64,000 bases of DNA, from positions 1 through 64,000 of the forward strand of contig CAJTYL010000009.1 in NCBI GenBank assembly GCA_910583855.1. Direction: 5' to 3'. The stretch's first letter is position 1; each line of letters begins with the position of its first letter. This document shows positions 34,062 to 42,294 of the stretch, one piece after another. The stretch comes from an uncultured Christensenella sp. Lineage in GTDB: Bacteria; Bacillota; Clostridia; Christensenellales; Borkfalkiaceae. A program made the translations under genes and the position numbers. The notes under the pieces are model-generated. The model ran no database searches, had not been told where the DNA came from, and was given only the letters and a program-made list of their open reading frames with translations.

Positions 34062-35321
34062 CTATATCCTCAAGCCCTTGGGGAAGTGATTTTTGGCAAC
34101 GCCGTTAACTATTTTACACCAACCCAAAGGATAGCCTTTGTATGTTACTACGCGCCAACCGTTTGCGTCGGCGCAGTCGAAAGTCAAGCCGCGAAGATAT
34201 TTTAATGCGGTTTCTTCGTTGACTTCGAGTCCGTTGGCTTCGTTCGGATTAAGACACGCGGCAAGCGAATGTGCAGGCTCGAAACGTCCGTTTTTAATTT
34301 CGCCGAGTTTTACGCCTGCTTTCAACTCCGCGGGGAAATTATCAACGAGAGAATAGACGGATTCGCCTAGCTTGACTATATTTTTAAATTCAGCGTTTAT
34401 AACGCCTTGTTTAAACTCTTCAAACTCCTTTTTATCGTTTGGCTTAATATCTTTAAGGCTGAAATCAGCGGCGCGCTCCCCCGCCGCTTTTTCAAGCACG
34501 GCGAAAAAGTGTCCCTCGCCCTTTACCCTATGTGGCAAAAGCTTTTTCATTTTTATAAGCGTATATTCGGAATGAAGCTTTAAAAAGTTTTCTATCTGCC
34601 GTTCGTCCTCTTCGGGTGCGAAGGTACAGGTTGAATAGACGAGCCGCCCGCCCCCGGCAAGCATCGTATTTGCGCTTTCTAAAATTTTTGCCTGACGCGC
34701 CGCGCAAGAGAGAACCGTTTTCAAACTCCATTCGCGAAGAGCGGCTTCTTCTTTTTTAAACATACCTTCGCCGGAGCATGGTGCATCGACGAGAATTTTA
34801 TCGAAGTAGTTTTTATAATATGCCGCAAGATTTTCAGGGCTTTGGCAGGTTACGGCGGCATTCCTTACCCCGCATCTTTCGATATTGCTCTTTAATACGC
34901 CGTAGCGTTTAAAATCGATTTCATTTGCGACGAGCATGCCAGTGCCTTTCATATATTGTGCAATCTGTGTTGACTTTCCGCCCGGGGCTGCGCATAAATC
35001 GAGAACGCGCTCTCCGCGTTTTATTTCAAGCTCCGGCACGGCGCACATTGCGGAAGGCTCCTGTACATAGTACAGACCCGCGGCGTGTAAAACTGTTTTA
35101 CCCAAGCCATCGCCTTTGGCGTAAAAACCGCTTTCCTCCCAATCGGTTTTACCCACGAGCGCGACGGGCGCGATTTTTTCAAACTCTTCGGGCGTTATTT
35201 TAAGGGTGTTTGCGCGTACGCCTTTTACGGCGGGCGTTGCGTAGCTTTGCAAAAAATCTTCGTACTCCGCGCCGAGCTCGCCCTTCATTCTTTCAAGAAA
35301 TTCTTCGGGCAGACTAATCAT
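34062..35321 (-). CDS. RsmF-type rRNA m5C methyltransferase, 419 aa
   Basis: NOL1/NOP2/Sun family SAM enzyme methylating cytosine-5 in 16S rRNA. It shows ANTLKITPEEF at the N-terminus, the SAM loop VLDLCAAPGGKSTQIA, the motif IV catalytic Cys in LVDAPCSGEGMF and the motif VI Cys in VYSTCTFAPEE. The C-terminal 140 residues (ending TYKGYPLGWCKIVNG..FPKGL) are the PUA-like extension of the RsmF group. It overlaps the exonuclease gene by 8 nt and is thus its operon partner. Confidence 0.92.
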   Translation of the reverse strand: MISLPEEFLERMKGELGAEYEDFLQSYATPAVKGVRANTLKITPEEFEKIAPVALVGKTDWEESGFYAKGDGLGKTVLHAAGLYYVQEPSAMCAVPELEIKRGERVLDLCAAPGGKSTQIAQYMKGTGMLVANEIDFKRYGVLKSNIERCGVRNAAVTCQSPENLAAYYKNYFDKILVDAPCSGEGMFKKEEAALREWSLKTVLSCAARQAKILESANTMLAGGGRLVYSTCTFAPEEDERQIENFLKLHSEYTLIKMKKLLPHRVKGEGHFFAVLEKAAGERAADFSLKDIKPNDKKEFEEFKQGVINAEFKNIVKLGESVYSLVDNFPAELKAGVKLGEIKNGRFEPAHSLAACLNPNEANGLEVNEETALKYLRGLTFDCADANGWRVVTYKGYPLGWCKIVNGVAKNHFPKGLRI

Positions 35322-36267
35322 CGCTTATAAGCTCCTTGAACTGCTCAACCGTAATAATGCGTTTGCCTGCCGCCCCTGCTTTTTTGGTGCGGTCGGTTCC
35401 GTCGCCTTCGTCGGCAACGTAGATGTTGCACTCTTCTACGCGCTGTTTATAGCTGCCGCCGAGGTCGTAAATTTTGTCTACGAAAGCTATGGAAACGGCT
35501 ATATCGTCCTCTATCCTGCGCGAAAAGTTGAACTTTTTGCCAAATAGCTTGCCTTGCTTTTTTACGCGTTTTTTAGTGATATTGTTGTTGAATTTCACGC
35601 GCTTTTTCGAGCGTTCTTCTTTCTGCTTATTCTTATCCTGCTTATATCTTTTTAAACCCGTACACTGAGGGGGCGTAACGACGTAGTTTGCTATTTTACC
35701 CGCCGTAAAGCCGAGCATTGCCGTAAGCGCTACAAAGTCGCATCCGTACTTTTTGCACATTGCTTCAACTATTTTCATAGTTGCGTAGGCGTCGTCGGCG
35801 GCGCGGTGAGGCGTAAATTCAACGCCCAAATCCTCAGCTATGTGTTCGAGCCCGAACTGACGTGAAAAGTCGTTTTTTGCCGCCATAAAAAACATCTGAC
35901 TGTCGGCAAACGAAAATTTAAACGACGGAAGCTTGTAGCGGCGGGTTTCGAGGTTGAGATATTTTACGTCGTTTAATACGGCGTGACCCACGGCTATGCT
36001 GTCTTTATCCTCTAAAAGAGCTTTGATTTCGGGATATACCGCGTTGAATTTAGGGTGGTTTTTAAATTCAGCGTAGTCGTACGGCAAAACTATACCCTTG
36101 TCGCCCTTGCGGTCGGTGAGTTCAAACCTGCCCTTGGGGTTAATAAGGATATCCCGTTTTTCGATTATATTGAATTTTTCGTCGCAGACGACATACCCGA
36201 ACGCGCATATCTTGGCGTAAGTTTTGTGCACGCCGGCGCACTCTATATCGAAAAATACTAATTTCAT
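35314..36267 (-). CDS. DnaQ-like 3'-5' exonuclease with C-terminal BRCT-like domain, 317 aa
   Basis: The N-terminal domain has DEDDh exonuclease motifs: VFFDIECAG (first Asp/Glu), GHAVLNDVKYL and HRAADDAYAT. A Lys/Arg-rich linker (about 215-255, KDKNKQKEERSKKRVKF) follows. The C-terminal 70 residues (FNFSRRIEDDIAVSIAFVDK, IYDLGGSYKQRVEECNIYVA, TVEQFKELI) have the pattern of a BRCT domain. Such exonuclease-BRCT fusions resemble Firmicute proofreading-like or repair exonucleases. The ATG 36267 begins the conserved domain; a longer frame starts at 36297. Nucleic-acid substrate unknown. Confidence 0.83.
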   Translation of the reverse strand: MKLVFFDIECAGVHKTYAKICAFGYVVCDEKFNIIEKRDILINPKGRFELTDRKGDKGIVLPYDYAEFKNHPKFNAVYPEIKALLEDKDSIAVGHAVLNDVKYLNLETRRYKLPSFKFSFADSQMFFMAAKNDFSRQFGLEHIAEDLGVEFTPHRAADDAYATMKIVEAMCKKYGCDFVALTAMLGFTAGKIANYVVTPPQCTGLKRYKQDKNKQKEERSKKRVKFNNNITKKRVKKQGKLFGKKFNFSRRIEDDIAVSIAFVDKIYDLGGSYKQRVEECNIYVADEGDGTDRTKKAGAAGKRIITVEQFKELISDD

Positions 36268-36368
36268 AAGTTCACAAAAATCTCGGCTATTCTGCAAAAT
36301 ATGATTTGAGATTGCGCCGTATAATATTTACAAAAATTAATACCTAATCTATTATATCACAGCGTGCG

Positions 36369-36397
36369 TTGACTTTTCAAACTGTTTATAATATAAT
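36369..36397 (+). promoter_or_regulatory. Promoter of GT-A protein; leaderless geometry
   Basis: TTGACT (36369-36374), 17-bp spacer, TATAAT (36392-36397). The ATG is 10 nt further on, leaving a predicted 5' leader of about 4 nt and no Shine-Dalgarno. Confidence 0.7.
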
Positions 36398-36407
36398 TTT
36401 ATTACCT

Positions 36408-37148
36408 ATGAAGAAACTTTTGAGTATAGTACTTTGCAATAATGCAGGCGAAGCTTTGAACGTTGAGGACGAAAGAGCAGAGCTTTTGCGCCTAGAAGAA
36501 AATTCCGACGGGCAAAACCCGAAGGCTTTATACGAGCTTATAAAGCAAACCAAGGGCAAATACGTTATTATTATAGACACCGACTGCACCGTGGCGGAGG
36601 AAGATTTTGCGCAGTTTTTAAATATTGCGGAGGAATGCACGGCGGATATTCTCGCGTTCGACGGCGGATACGCTTTGAAGTCCTCCACCCTTAAAAGCGT
36701 TGCGGCAAAGTTTTATACGGACAGATACGGCGCGGAAATTTATACGGCTTTCAATTCCAAAGAAGTAGTTTGGATTACTTTGCGCCCTTTCCTGTTCACG
36801 ACGCAAAGGGCGTTGTATTCGGTTACTGACGAAGCGAAGCTCGAAGAGACGCTCGAAGAGTTCAAAAAAAACAAAGCTAAATTCAATAAAGCCGTCTATA
36901 CCTTTATATTCGATATACTGTGCGATAGACTTGTAACGTATTACGTGAGCGCGATGCTTGCGATTTACCGAAAGGAAACTGCGGCTGACGGACTTATTGA
37001 GTTTGATAAAAGACTTAAAGACAACGTTGTTTTATACCTCGCGCTTGAAAAGCGTTTTTCCGTTGCCAACCTGAAAAAACTGAGGGAAAAGAGTTTTAAA
37101 ATCAACCTTATACAATATAATAAATTCAAGAAGATAATTCGCAAATGA
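36408..37148 (+). CDS. Glycosyltransferase-like GT-A fold protein, 246 aa
   Basis: The N-terminal half (LLSIVLCNNAGEAL, KGKYVIIIDTDCTVAEEDF) resembles a GT-2-like nucleotide-sugar fold with a D-T-D metal motif near residue 60. The C-terminal half is helical and basic (REKSFKINLIQYNKFKK). No membrane helix. A degenerate or unusual family; the sugar and acceptor are unknown. The ATG at 36408 is used because the upstream TTG frame lies inside the promoter. It ends just before a shared terminator with serS. Confidence 0.72.
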   Translation: MKKLLSIVLCNNAGEALNVEDERAELLRLEENSDGQNPKALYELIKQTKGKYVIIIDTDCTVAEEDFAQFLNIAEECTADILAFDGGYALKSSTLKSVAAKFYTDRYGAEIYTAFNSKEVVWITLRPFLFTTQRALYSVTDEAKLEETLEEFKKNKAKFNKAVYTFIFDILCDRLVTYYVSAMLAIYRKETAADGLIEFDKRLKDNVVLYLALEKRFSVANLKKLREKSFKINLIQYNKFKKIIRK

Positions 37149-37151
37149 TAA

Positions 37152-37180
37152 AAGCCCGCCGTAAGCTATTCGGCGGGCTT
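37152..37180. terminator. Convergent terminator between GT-A gene and serS
   Basis: AAGCCCGCCG (37152-37161) pairs with CGGCGGGCTT (37171-37180). On the minus strand it is followed by TTATCATTT, serving serS; on the plus strand the tail is weaker. Confidence 0.75.
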
Positions 37181-37196
37181 CGATATTAAACTTGAA

Positions 37197-38486
37197 TTAT
37201 TTTTTTGGAACGAGCTTTTCCTTTCCGCCCATATAGGGCCGGAGCACGGGCGGGATATACACGCTGCCGTCTGCCTGCAAGTGGTTTTCAAGGAAGGCGA
37301 TGAGCATTCTGGGGGGAGCGACGACGGTGTTGTTGAGAGTGTGAACGAACTCGTTTTTGCCGTTTGCAGCCTTGTAACGGATGCCAAGTCTCCTTGCCTG
37401 CGCGTCGGTGAGGTTGGAGCAGCTTCCCACTTCGAAATACTTTTTCTGGCGGGGACTCCACGCTTCTATATCGCAACTCTTATACTTCAAATCCGCCAAA
37501 TCACCAGAACAGCATATAAGCTGGCGGACGGGGATTTCCATCGATACGAAGAGTTCAACGGTGTAGTTCCAAAGCTTTTCATACCAACTGTCGCTTTCTT
37601 CGGGCTTGCAGAGAACTATCATTTCCTGCTTTTCAAACTGGTGTATGCGGTAAATTCCGCGCTCCTCTATGCCGTGCGCGCCCTTCTCCTTTCTGAAACA
37701 GGGCGAATACGAGGTAAGGGTCTGGGGAAGAGCGGTTTCGGGAAGAAGCGCGCCCATAAATCTACCTATCATAGAGTGCTCGGAGGTGCCGATTAAATAT
37801 AAATCCTCTCCCTCTATCTTGTACATCATTCCGTCCATTTCTTCAAAGGACATAACGCCCGAAACGACGTCGCTCCTTATCATATACGGCGGTATGCAAT
37901 AGGTGAACCCTTTGTCAATCATAAAGTCTCGCGCGTAGGATAACACGGCGGAATGAAGGCGGGCGATATCGCCCGTTAAATAATAGAAGCCGTTGCCGCT
38001 TGTTCTTCTCGCGCTATCCAAATCTATGCCGTTCAAACTTTCCAAAATATCGAGGTGATAGGGAATATCGAAGGTTTTTTCTTCGTGTTTTAAGAAAACT
38101 CTGCCCTCTACGTTACAACTGTCGTCCTTGCCCAAAGGCACGTCGTCCGCAATAATATTGGGGATTGCCATCATATTCTTTTTCAGTTTTTCGTCGATTG
38201 CTGAGGTTTCCGCTTCGATTGCGGCGATTCTGTCGTTGTTGGCTTTGGAGGTTGCCTTTGCTTCCTCCGCTTCCGACTTCTTGCCCTCGCGCATGAGCGC
38301 GCCTATCTGCTTTGCAAGCGCGTTTCTCTGCGCGCGCAAGCCGTCGCCTTCCTGTTGAAGCTCGCGCTTTTTCTTGTCCAAGGCTATAACTTCGTCGACG
38401 AGGGGAAGCTTTTTGTTCTGAAATTTCTTTCTTATATTCTCTTTTACGATTTCGGGATTATCACGGATAAGGTTAATATCAATCAT
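37197..38486 (-). CDS. serS: Seryl-tRNA synthetase
   Basis: Charges tRNA-Ser. The N-terminal coiled-coil arm covers about 30-105 (LDKKKRELQQEGDGLRAQRN). The class II core has the motif 2 region FRKEKGAHGIEERGIYRIHQFEKQE and motif 3 near LNNTVVAPPRMLIAFLENHLQ. At 429 aa it is normal. The promoter at 38519-38547 gives a short leader with an AAGGAC site, so no T-box is present. Confidence 0.98.
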   Translation of the reverse strand: MIDINLIRDNPEIVKENIRKKFQNKKLPLVDEVIALDKKKRELQQEGDGLRAQRNALAKQIGALMREGKKSEAEEAKATSKANNDRIAAIEAETSAIDEKLKKNMMAIPNIIADDVPLGKDDSCNVEGRVFLKHEEKTFDIPYHLDILESLNGIDLDSARRTSGNGFYYLTGDIARLHSAVLSYARDFMIDKGFTYCIPPYMIRSDVVSGVMSFEEMDGMMYKIEGEDLYLIGTSEHSMIGRFMGALLPETALPQTLTSYSPCFRKEKGAHGIEERGIYRIHQFEKQEMIVLCKPEESDSWYEKLWNYTVELFVSMEIPVRQLICCSGDLADLKYKSCDIEAWSPRQKKYFEVGSCSNLTDAQARRLGIRYKAANGKNEFVHTLNNTVVAPPRMLIAFLENHLQADGSVYIPPVLRPYMGGKEKLVPKK

Positions 38487-38518
38487 TTTTTTAAGTCCTT
38501 AAAAATAAGATTAACGAT

Positions 38519-38547
38519 ATTATACTTAATTTACCAGCTAAAAGCAA
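38519..38547 (-). promoter_or_regulatory. Sigma-A promoter of serS
   Basis: Minus strand TTGCTT (38542-38547), 17-bp spacer, TATAAT (38519-38524). Confidence 0.75.
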
Positions 38548-38566
38548 ATAATTAGCTTTGAATTTC

Positions 38567-38595
38567 TTGAAAATAGATTATTTTTATGATAGAAT
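38567..38595 (+). promoter_or_regulatory. Promoter of P-type ATPase; leaderless geometry
   Basis: TTGAAA (38567-38572), 17-bp spacer, TAGAAT (38590-38595), ATG 8 nt further on, and no Shine-Dalgarno. It is arranged back-to-back with the serS promoter. Confidence 0.7.
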
Positions 38596-38603
38596 AAAGA
38601 TGT

Positions 38604-41381
38604 ATGAGTAAAATAGTTTTTAAGGCAGGCGGCGTGGACCCGACGAAAGCAAAGCCCGCAAAAAAAACCGAAAAAAAGCAAGAGGTCGTTGAAAAGCCGT
38701 CCGACGAGGCGACGGAAGAGCTTTCCGCCGTTGCAAGTACGGACGAGGCTGTACAGATAGCTTTATTTCCCGGCGACGAGCATCCATTGCGCGACGACGC
38801 GGCGGAAACGACTGCCCAGCAGAAGGAAGCTTTTGATAAGCAGAAAATTATCAAATATTTCAAGGCGCACCCTAAAAAAGCCGTTTCAACCAAGGTTGAA
38901 AGGTTTTCGCCGAAGCTTAACAAGGGGCTTAAAGCCGAACAGGTAGAGACGCGGTTCAAGCAGTTCTTATTCAATGATACGAATAAGAAGTACTCCCGTT
39001 CGTATGCAAGTATCTTTATCGGGAATATCTGCACGTTCTTCAACCTCTTATGTCTTTTTGCGGCTATCGCGCTCCTTATTGCAAATACGCAGGGATTTTC
39101 CAACTATCTTGTAATAGTTATCACCACCGCGAACGTTGCAATCGGCATTATTCAGGAAATACGCTCGAAGCTGTCAATTGACAAGCTGTCTATTCTTGCC
39201 AAAAATACCGTCAAGGTAATACGCGACGGGGAAACGGTTGAGATACCCGTGCAGGAAATAGTTCTCGACGACGTAATTATCCTTGATTTGGGAAGTCAGG
39301 TACCCGCAGACTGTATACTTGCCGAGGGCTCGGTAGAAGTAAACGAAAGCCTTTTAACGGGTGAATCCATTGCCATAAAGAAGCAAATCGGCGATATTCT
39401 TTATGCGGGCAGTTTCATTGCAAGCGGCAGCGGAAAATTCAGGGTTGAAAAAGTCGGTAAGGAAACCTATCTTGAAAAGTTGACTTCAAAGGCGAAAAAA
39501 TATAAGCGCCCCAACTCCGAGCTGATGAACTCGACCAAGCTGATTATAAAGTGCGTGTCGCTGCTCATTATACCCATTGCAATCGGCACGTTCCTTACGA
39601 CCTACGGCTTTATTAAAAACGTAGACCCGGATACCTATATTGCGCAGGATACGATTTACAAAAACGTAGTTGAAGCAGACGGCGGAATTAACGTGAACGT
39701 TAACTACGCGCTTCAACGGACATGTACCGTGGTTATAGGTATGATTCCTTCGGGAATGCTATTGCTTACGAGTATTGCGCTTGCCGTGGGTATTATGCGA
39801 CTAACGAAGTCCAACACCCTCGTTCAGGATATGTATTCCCTTGAAATGCTGGCGCGCGTAAACGTTCTTTGCCTTGACAAGACGGGAACGATTACCGACG
39901 GCAGAATGAGAGTTAACGATACCATTATTTTAAACACCGTCAAAGATTATTCCTTAAACGATATTATGGGAAGCCTTTTAAGGGAGCTTGACGGCAACAA
40001 CCAGACCTCTATCGCGCTTAACAACCACTTCGGTTACAACGACAAGTTTGCGGCAACGGCGAAGATACCCTTCTCATCCAAGAGAAAGCTTTCAGCCGTA
40101 ACGTTTGACGAAGCCGGAACATTTGCGATGGGAGCACCGGAATTCGTACTTAAACCTTACCCCGCGAAGGTTGAAAAGATAGTTAAACAGTATGCGCAGA
40201 TGGGCTTGCGCGTTATAGTGCTTGCGCACTCGCCTTCCCCCATCGTGGGCGACAAGCTACCTTCGATTTTGAAGCCAATTGCGATAATTTCGATTGCCGA
40301 TAACGTTCGCGAGGACGCGATTGACACCATTAAGTGGTTCAAGGACAACGAAGTTAACGTAAAAGTTATTTCGGGCGATAACCCCGTAACTGTTTCGGAA
40401 GTTGCCAAGCGCGCGGGAATTGCGAATGCGGAAAAGTTCATTTCACTCGACGGGCTGAACGATACTGAGGTTGAAAACGTTGCAAACAAGTACACCGTGT
40501 TCGGACGAGTTTCACCCGAACAGAAGGCGATACTCGTCCGCTCTATTAAGTCGCAGGGCAACACCGTTGCGATGACTGGCGACGGCGTAAACGATATTCT
40601 TGCGCTTAAAGAAGCCGACTGCGCAATCTCGGTTGCTTCGGGCAGCGAGGCGGCAAGAAACGTATCTCACCTTGTGTTGATGGACAACAACTTCAACTCA
40701 ATGCCAAAGATAGTTGCAGAGGGCAGGCGCGTTATAAATAATATTAAAAACTCGTCCTCGCTGTACCTGATGAAGACGCTGTTTACCGCCATACTCGCGT
40801 TTATCTGCATCTGTATGGGTAAACCCTATCTGTTTATGCCTCAGAATATGCTTCTTTTGGAAACGGCGATAATAGGCGCGCCCTCTTTCTTCCTTTCGTT
40901 GCAACCCAACAAGGACAGGGTACAGGGCAAGTTTATCACACACGTTATGAGCGGAGCCGTCACCGGCGCAGTGCTAATGATACTGAGCACTATGGCAATG
41001 TATCTTACGGACATATTCGACCACGAAGAGTTCGGGGCGCACTATCAGGCAATGTGTATGATAGCAATGACTTTCTCGGGCTTCGTAATGGTTTTCCGAA
41101 CCTGTCAGCCATTCAACGTTTACCGAGGAGTGCTATGTTTAGTCGTATTCGGAATACTCGTAGGCGCGTACTCAATAACGCCGCTTACAAACGCGCTTTT
41201 ATATACGGGCTGGGATAAATTAGTTTGGGACTACGCGAAAGTTCTGACGATTGTCGTGGTAATAGAAGCCTCGTTCCCTATATCGGGGTGGTTGCAAGAG
41301 CTGTCGCATATGATATTCCCCTCGACGACTAAAAAGAAGGATAAAGAAGTCAAAGACAAAGAAAAGAGAAAGAAAATATAA
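38604..41381 (+). CDS. Cation-translocating P-type ATPase (CtpE-like), 925 aa
   Basis: ATP-driven ion pump. Motifs: TGES at residues 252-255 (actuator), DKTGT with the phosphorylated Asp at 425, GDGVND near 659 (hinge), and the GMIPSGMLLLTS membrane motif near 385 where ion ligands lie. About ten membrane helices; the last ones end near 900 with a basic tail. The first about 130 residues are hydrophilic, Lys/Glu/Ala rich and unlike a metal-binding domain, so this is not a copper or zinc P1B pump. It resembles the CtpE group (calcium-linked in Mycobacterium). Ion specificity is inferred from recollection only. Confidence 0.87.
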   Translation: MSKIVFKAGGVDPTKAKPAKKTEKKQEVVEKPSDEATEELSAVASTDEAVQIALFPGDEHPLRDDAAETTAQQKEAFDKQKIIKYFKAHPKKAVSTKVERFSPKLNKGLKAEQVETRFKQFLFNDTNKKYSRSYASIFIGNICTFFNLLCLFAAIALLIANTQGFSNYLVIVITTANVAIGIIQEIRSKLSIDKLSILAKNTVKVIRDGETVEIPVQEIVLDDVIILDLGSQVPADCILAEGSVEVNESLLTGESIAIKKQIGDILYAGSFIASGSGKFRVEKVGKETYLEKLTSKAKKYKRPNSELMNSTKLIIKCVSLLIIPIAIGTFLTTYGFIKNVDPDTYIAQDTIYKNVVEADGGINVNVNYALQRTCTVVIGMIPSGMLLLTSIALAVGIMRLTKSNTLVQDMYSLEMLARVNVLCLDKTGTITDGRMRVNDTIILNTVKDYSLNDIMGSLLRELDGNNQTSIALNNHFGYNDKFAATAKIPFSSKRKLSAVTFDEAGTFAMGAPEFVLKPYPAKVEKIVKQYAQMGLRVIVLAHSPSPIVGDKLPSILKPIAIISIADNVREDAIDTIKWFKDNEVNVKVISGDNPVTVSEVAKRAGIANAEKFISLDGLNDTEVENVANKYTVFGRVSPEQKAILVRSIKSQGNTVAMTGDGVNDILALKEADCAISVASGSEAARNVSHLVLMDNNFNSMPKIVAEGRRVINNIKNSSSLYLMKTLFTAILAFICICMGKPYLFMPQNMLLLETAIIGAPSFFLSLQPNKDRVQGKFITHVMSGAVTGAVLMILSTMAMYLTDIFDHEEFGAHYQAMCMIAMTFSGFVMVFRTCQPFNVYRGVLCLVVFGILVGAYSITPLTNALLYTGWDKLVWDYAKVLTIVVVIEASFPISGWLQELSHMIFPSTTKKKDKEVKDKEKRKKI

Positions 41382-41388
41382 TATAAAC

Positions 41389-41449
41389 CCTCATCCGTCT
41401 TTTTCTCATACTTACGAAAAAGACACCTTCCCCACTACGGGGAAGGCTT
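41389..41449. repeat. Family C modular repeat, copy C1
   Basis: Conserved flanks CCTCATCCGTC and ACCTTCCCC...GGGGAAGGCTTA surround a variable hairpin, here GTCTTTTTC with GAAAAAGAC. It lies right after the P-type ATPase gene. Confidence 0.75.
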
Positions 41450-41467
41450 AAATTCTGAATTAAAAGT

Positions 41468-41500
41468 CCCGCCCGCGATAACTCGCGGGCGGGTTAATTT
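41468..41500 (+). terminator. Terminator after P-type ATPase and C1
   Basis: CCCGCCCGCGA (41468-41478) pairs with TCGCGGGCGGG (41483-41493), followed by TTAATTTTAT. Confidence 0.75.
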
Positions 41501-41606
41501 TATTCAGGGTTGCGTAGAGCGCAAAGATTCCTGCTCTTCTGTACGGCGGCGACGTCGGTACAACGGAATGACATATTGGAGCATAGGAGTTTTATAACTG
41601 TATCTT

Positions 41607-41813
41607 TTAATTTTTTAAGCCTAACAAATAATCAGCACTTAAATTGCACTTTTCGCAAATCAAATAAATGCTTTCTGCATTTGGCTGAATTTTCCCAGTC
41701 GTCCAATCTGATACACTCATAGCGGATACCCCCACTTGCTCGGCAAATTTGCGCTTACTTAATCCATTTTCCGTTAAATACTCGTTCAATCTTAATGCTA
41801 ATAAATTTTTCAT
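41607..41813 (-). CDS. XRE-family HTH regulator 1, 68 aa
   Basis: A single Cro/CI-type helix-turn-helix: NEYLTENGLSKRKFAEQVGV and SAMSVSDWTTGKIQPNAES, ending ICEKCNLSADYLLGLKN. The start at 41813 (MKNLLALRLN) or 41831 is uncertain; neither has a Shine-Dalgarno. It diverges from the 91-aa gene at 41912 and probably binds the TAAGACATAT-like sites in between, including a half-site overlapping its own 5' end (autoregulation). Confidence 0.85.
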   Translation of the reverse strand: MKNLLALRLNEYLTENGLSKRKFAEQVGVSAMSVSDWTTGKIQPNAESIYLICEKCNLSADYLLGLKN

Positions 41814-41822
41814 AATAATATT

Positions 41823-41893
41823 GTAAGACATATTTTATTTGAAATCATTGACATAAGACATATCTTATGATAAAATGTGTACAATATATCTTA
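41823..41893. promoter_or_regulatory. Divergon 1 promoter with palindromic operator
   Basis: TTGACA (41848-41853), 17-bp spacer, TAAAAT (41871-41876) on the plus strand. The palindrome CATAAGA-CATA-TCTTATG (41852-41869) fills the spacer, an ideal repressor site. Half-sites GTAAGACATAT (from 41823) and ATATCTTA (about 41886) flank it. Confidence 0.65.
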
Positions 41894-41911
41894 CGGTACG
41901 GAGGTAAAAAT

Positions 41912-42187
41912 ATGAATAACTCACTAATTGTTGACCTTGCTTTTGACGGGGATAGTTACAGGGATAATATTAAACTGCTTGAGGACGAAGAATACAAAAA
42001 GAACGACAAGATATTTTGGGAAATTTGCGAAAAGCTTTTAATGAACTTACCCCAAGAAGAACGGAAAAAGATTGACTATGACTTATTCCTTGCGCTGGGC
42101 GGTATTGAAAGCGCAATCGAAGAGTTATTTTTTAAAGAGGGCTTTAAACTCGGGCTTAAAATCGGCGCGCAAAACTTTTTAGACTGA
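41912..42187 (+). CDS. Small acidic protein controlled by XRE regulator 1, 91 aa
   Basis: Starts at ATG 41912 with an excellent GGAGG site. Acidic and helical (LLEDEEYKKNDKIFWEICEK, LLMNLPQEERKKIDYDLFLA), with a C-terminal GFKLGLKIGAQ segment. It resembles small Firmicute proteins of the DUF6809 kind, but I cannot confirm this. It is transcribed from the operator-containing promoter and ends at a terminator, so with the regulator it forms a self-contained two-gene unit. Confidence 0.72.
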   Translation: MNNSLIVDLAFDGDSYRDNIKLLEDEEYKKNDKIFWEICEKLLMNLPQEERKKIDYDLFLALGGIESAIEELFFKEGFKLGLKIGAQNFLD

Positions 42188-42192
42188 AAAGA

Positions 42193-42220
42193 ACCACCCG
42201 CATTGCGGGTGGTCTTTCAT
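42193..42220 (+). terminator. Terminator of divergon 1
   Basis: ACCACCCGC (42193-42201) pairs with GCGGGTGGT (42205-42213), followed by CTTTCATTTT. Confidence 0.75.
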
Positions 42221-42232
42221 TTTAAAACAATA

Positions 42233-42294
42233 CCTCATCCGTCTTAACATCGCTTTGCTACGGTTAAGCCACCTTCCCATTAGGGGAAGGCTTA
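42233..42294. repeat. Family C modular repeat, copy C2
   Basis: CCTCATCC flank, variable hairpin GTCTTAAC/GTTAAG, then ACCTTCCCATTAGGGGAAGG. It ends at the gyrA stop codon. Confidence 0.75.

Noticed and set aside
37197..38566. T-box before serS
   Set aside because: The serS leader is only about 25 nt after its promoter, too short for a T-box.
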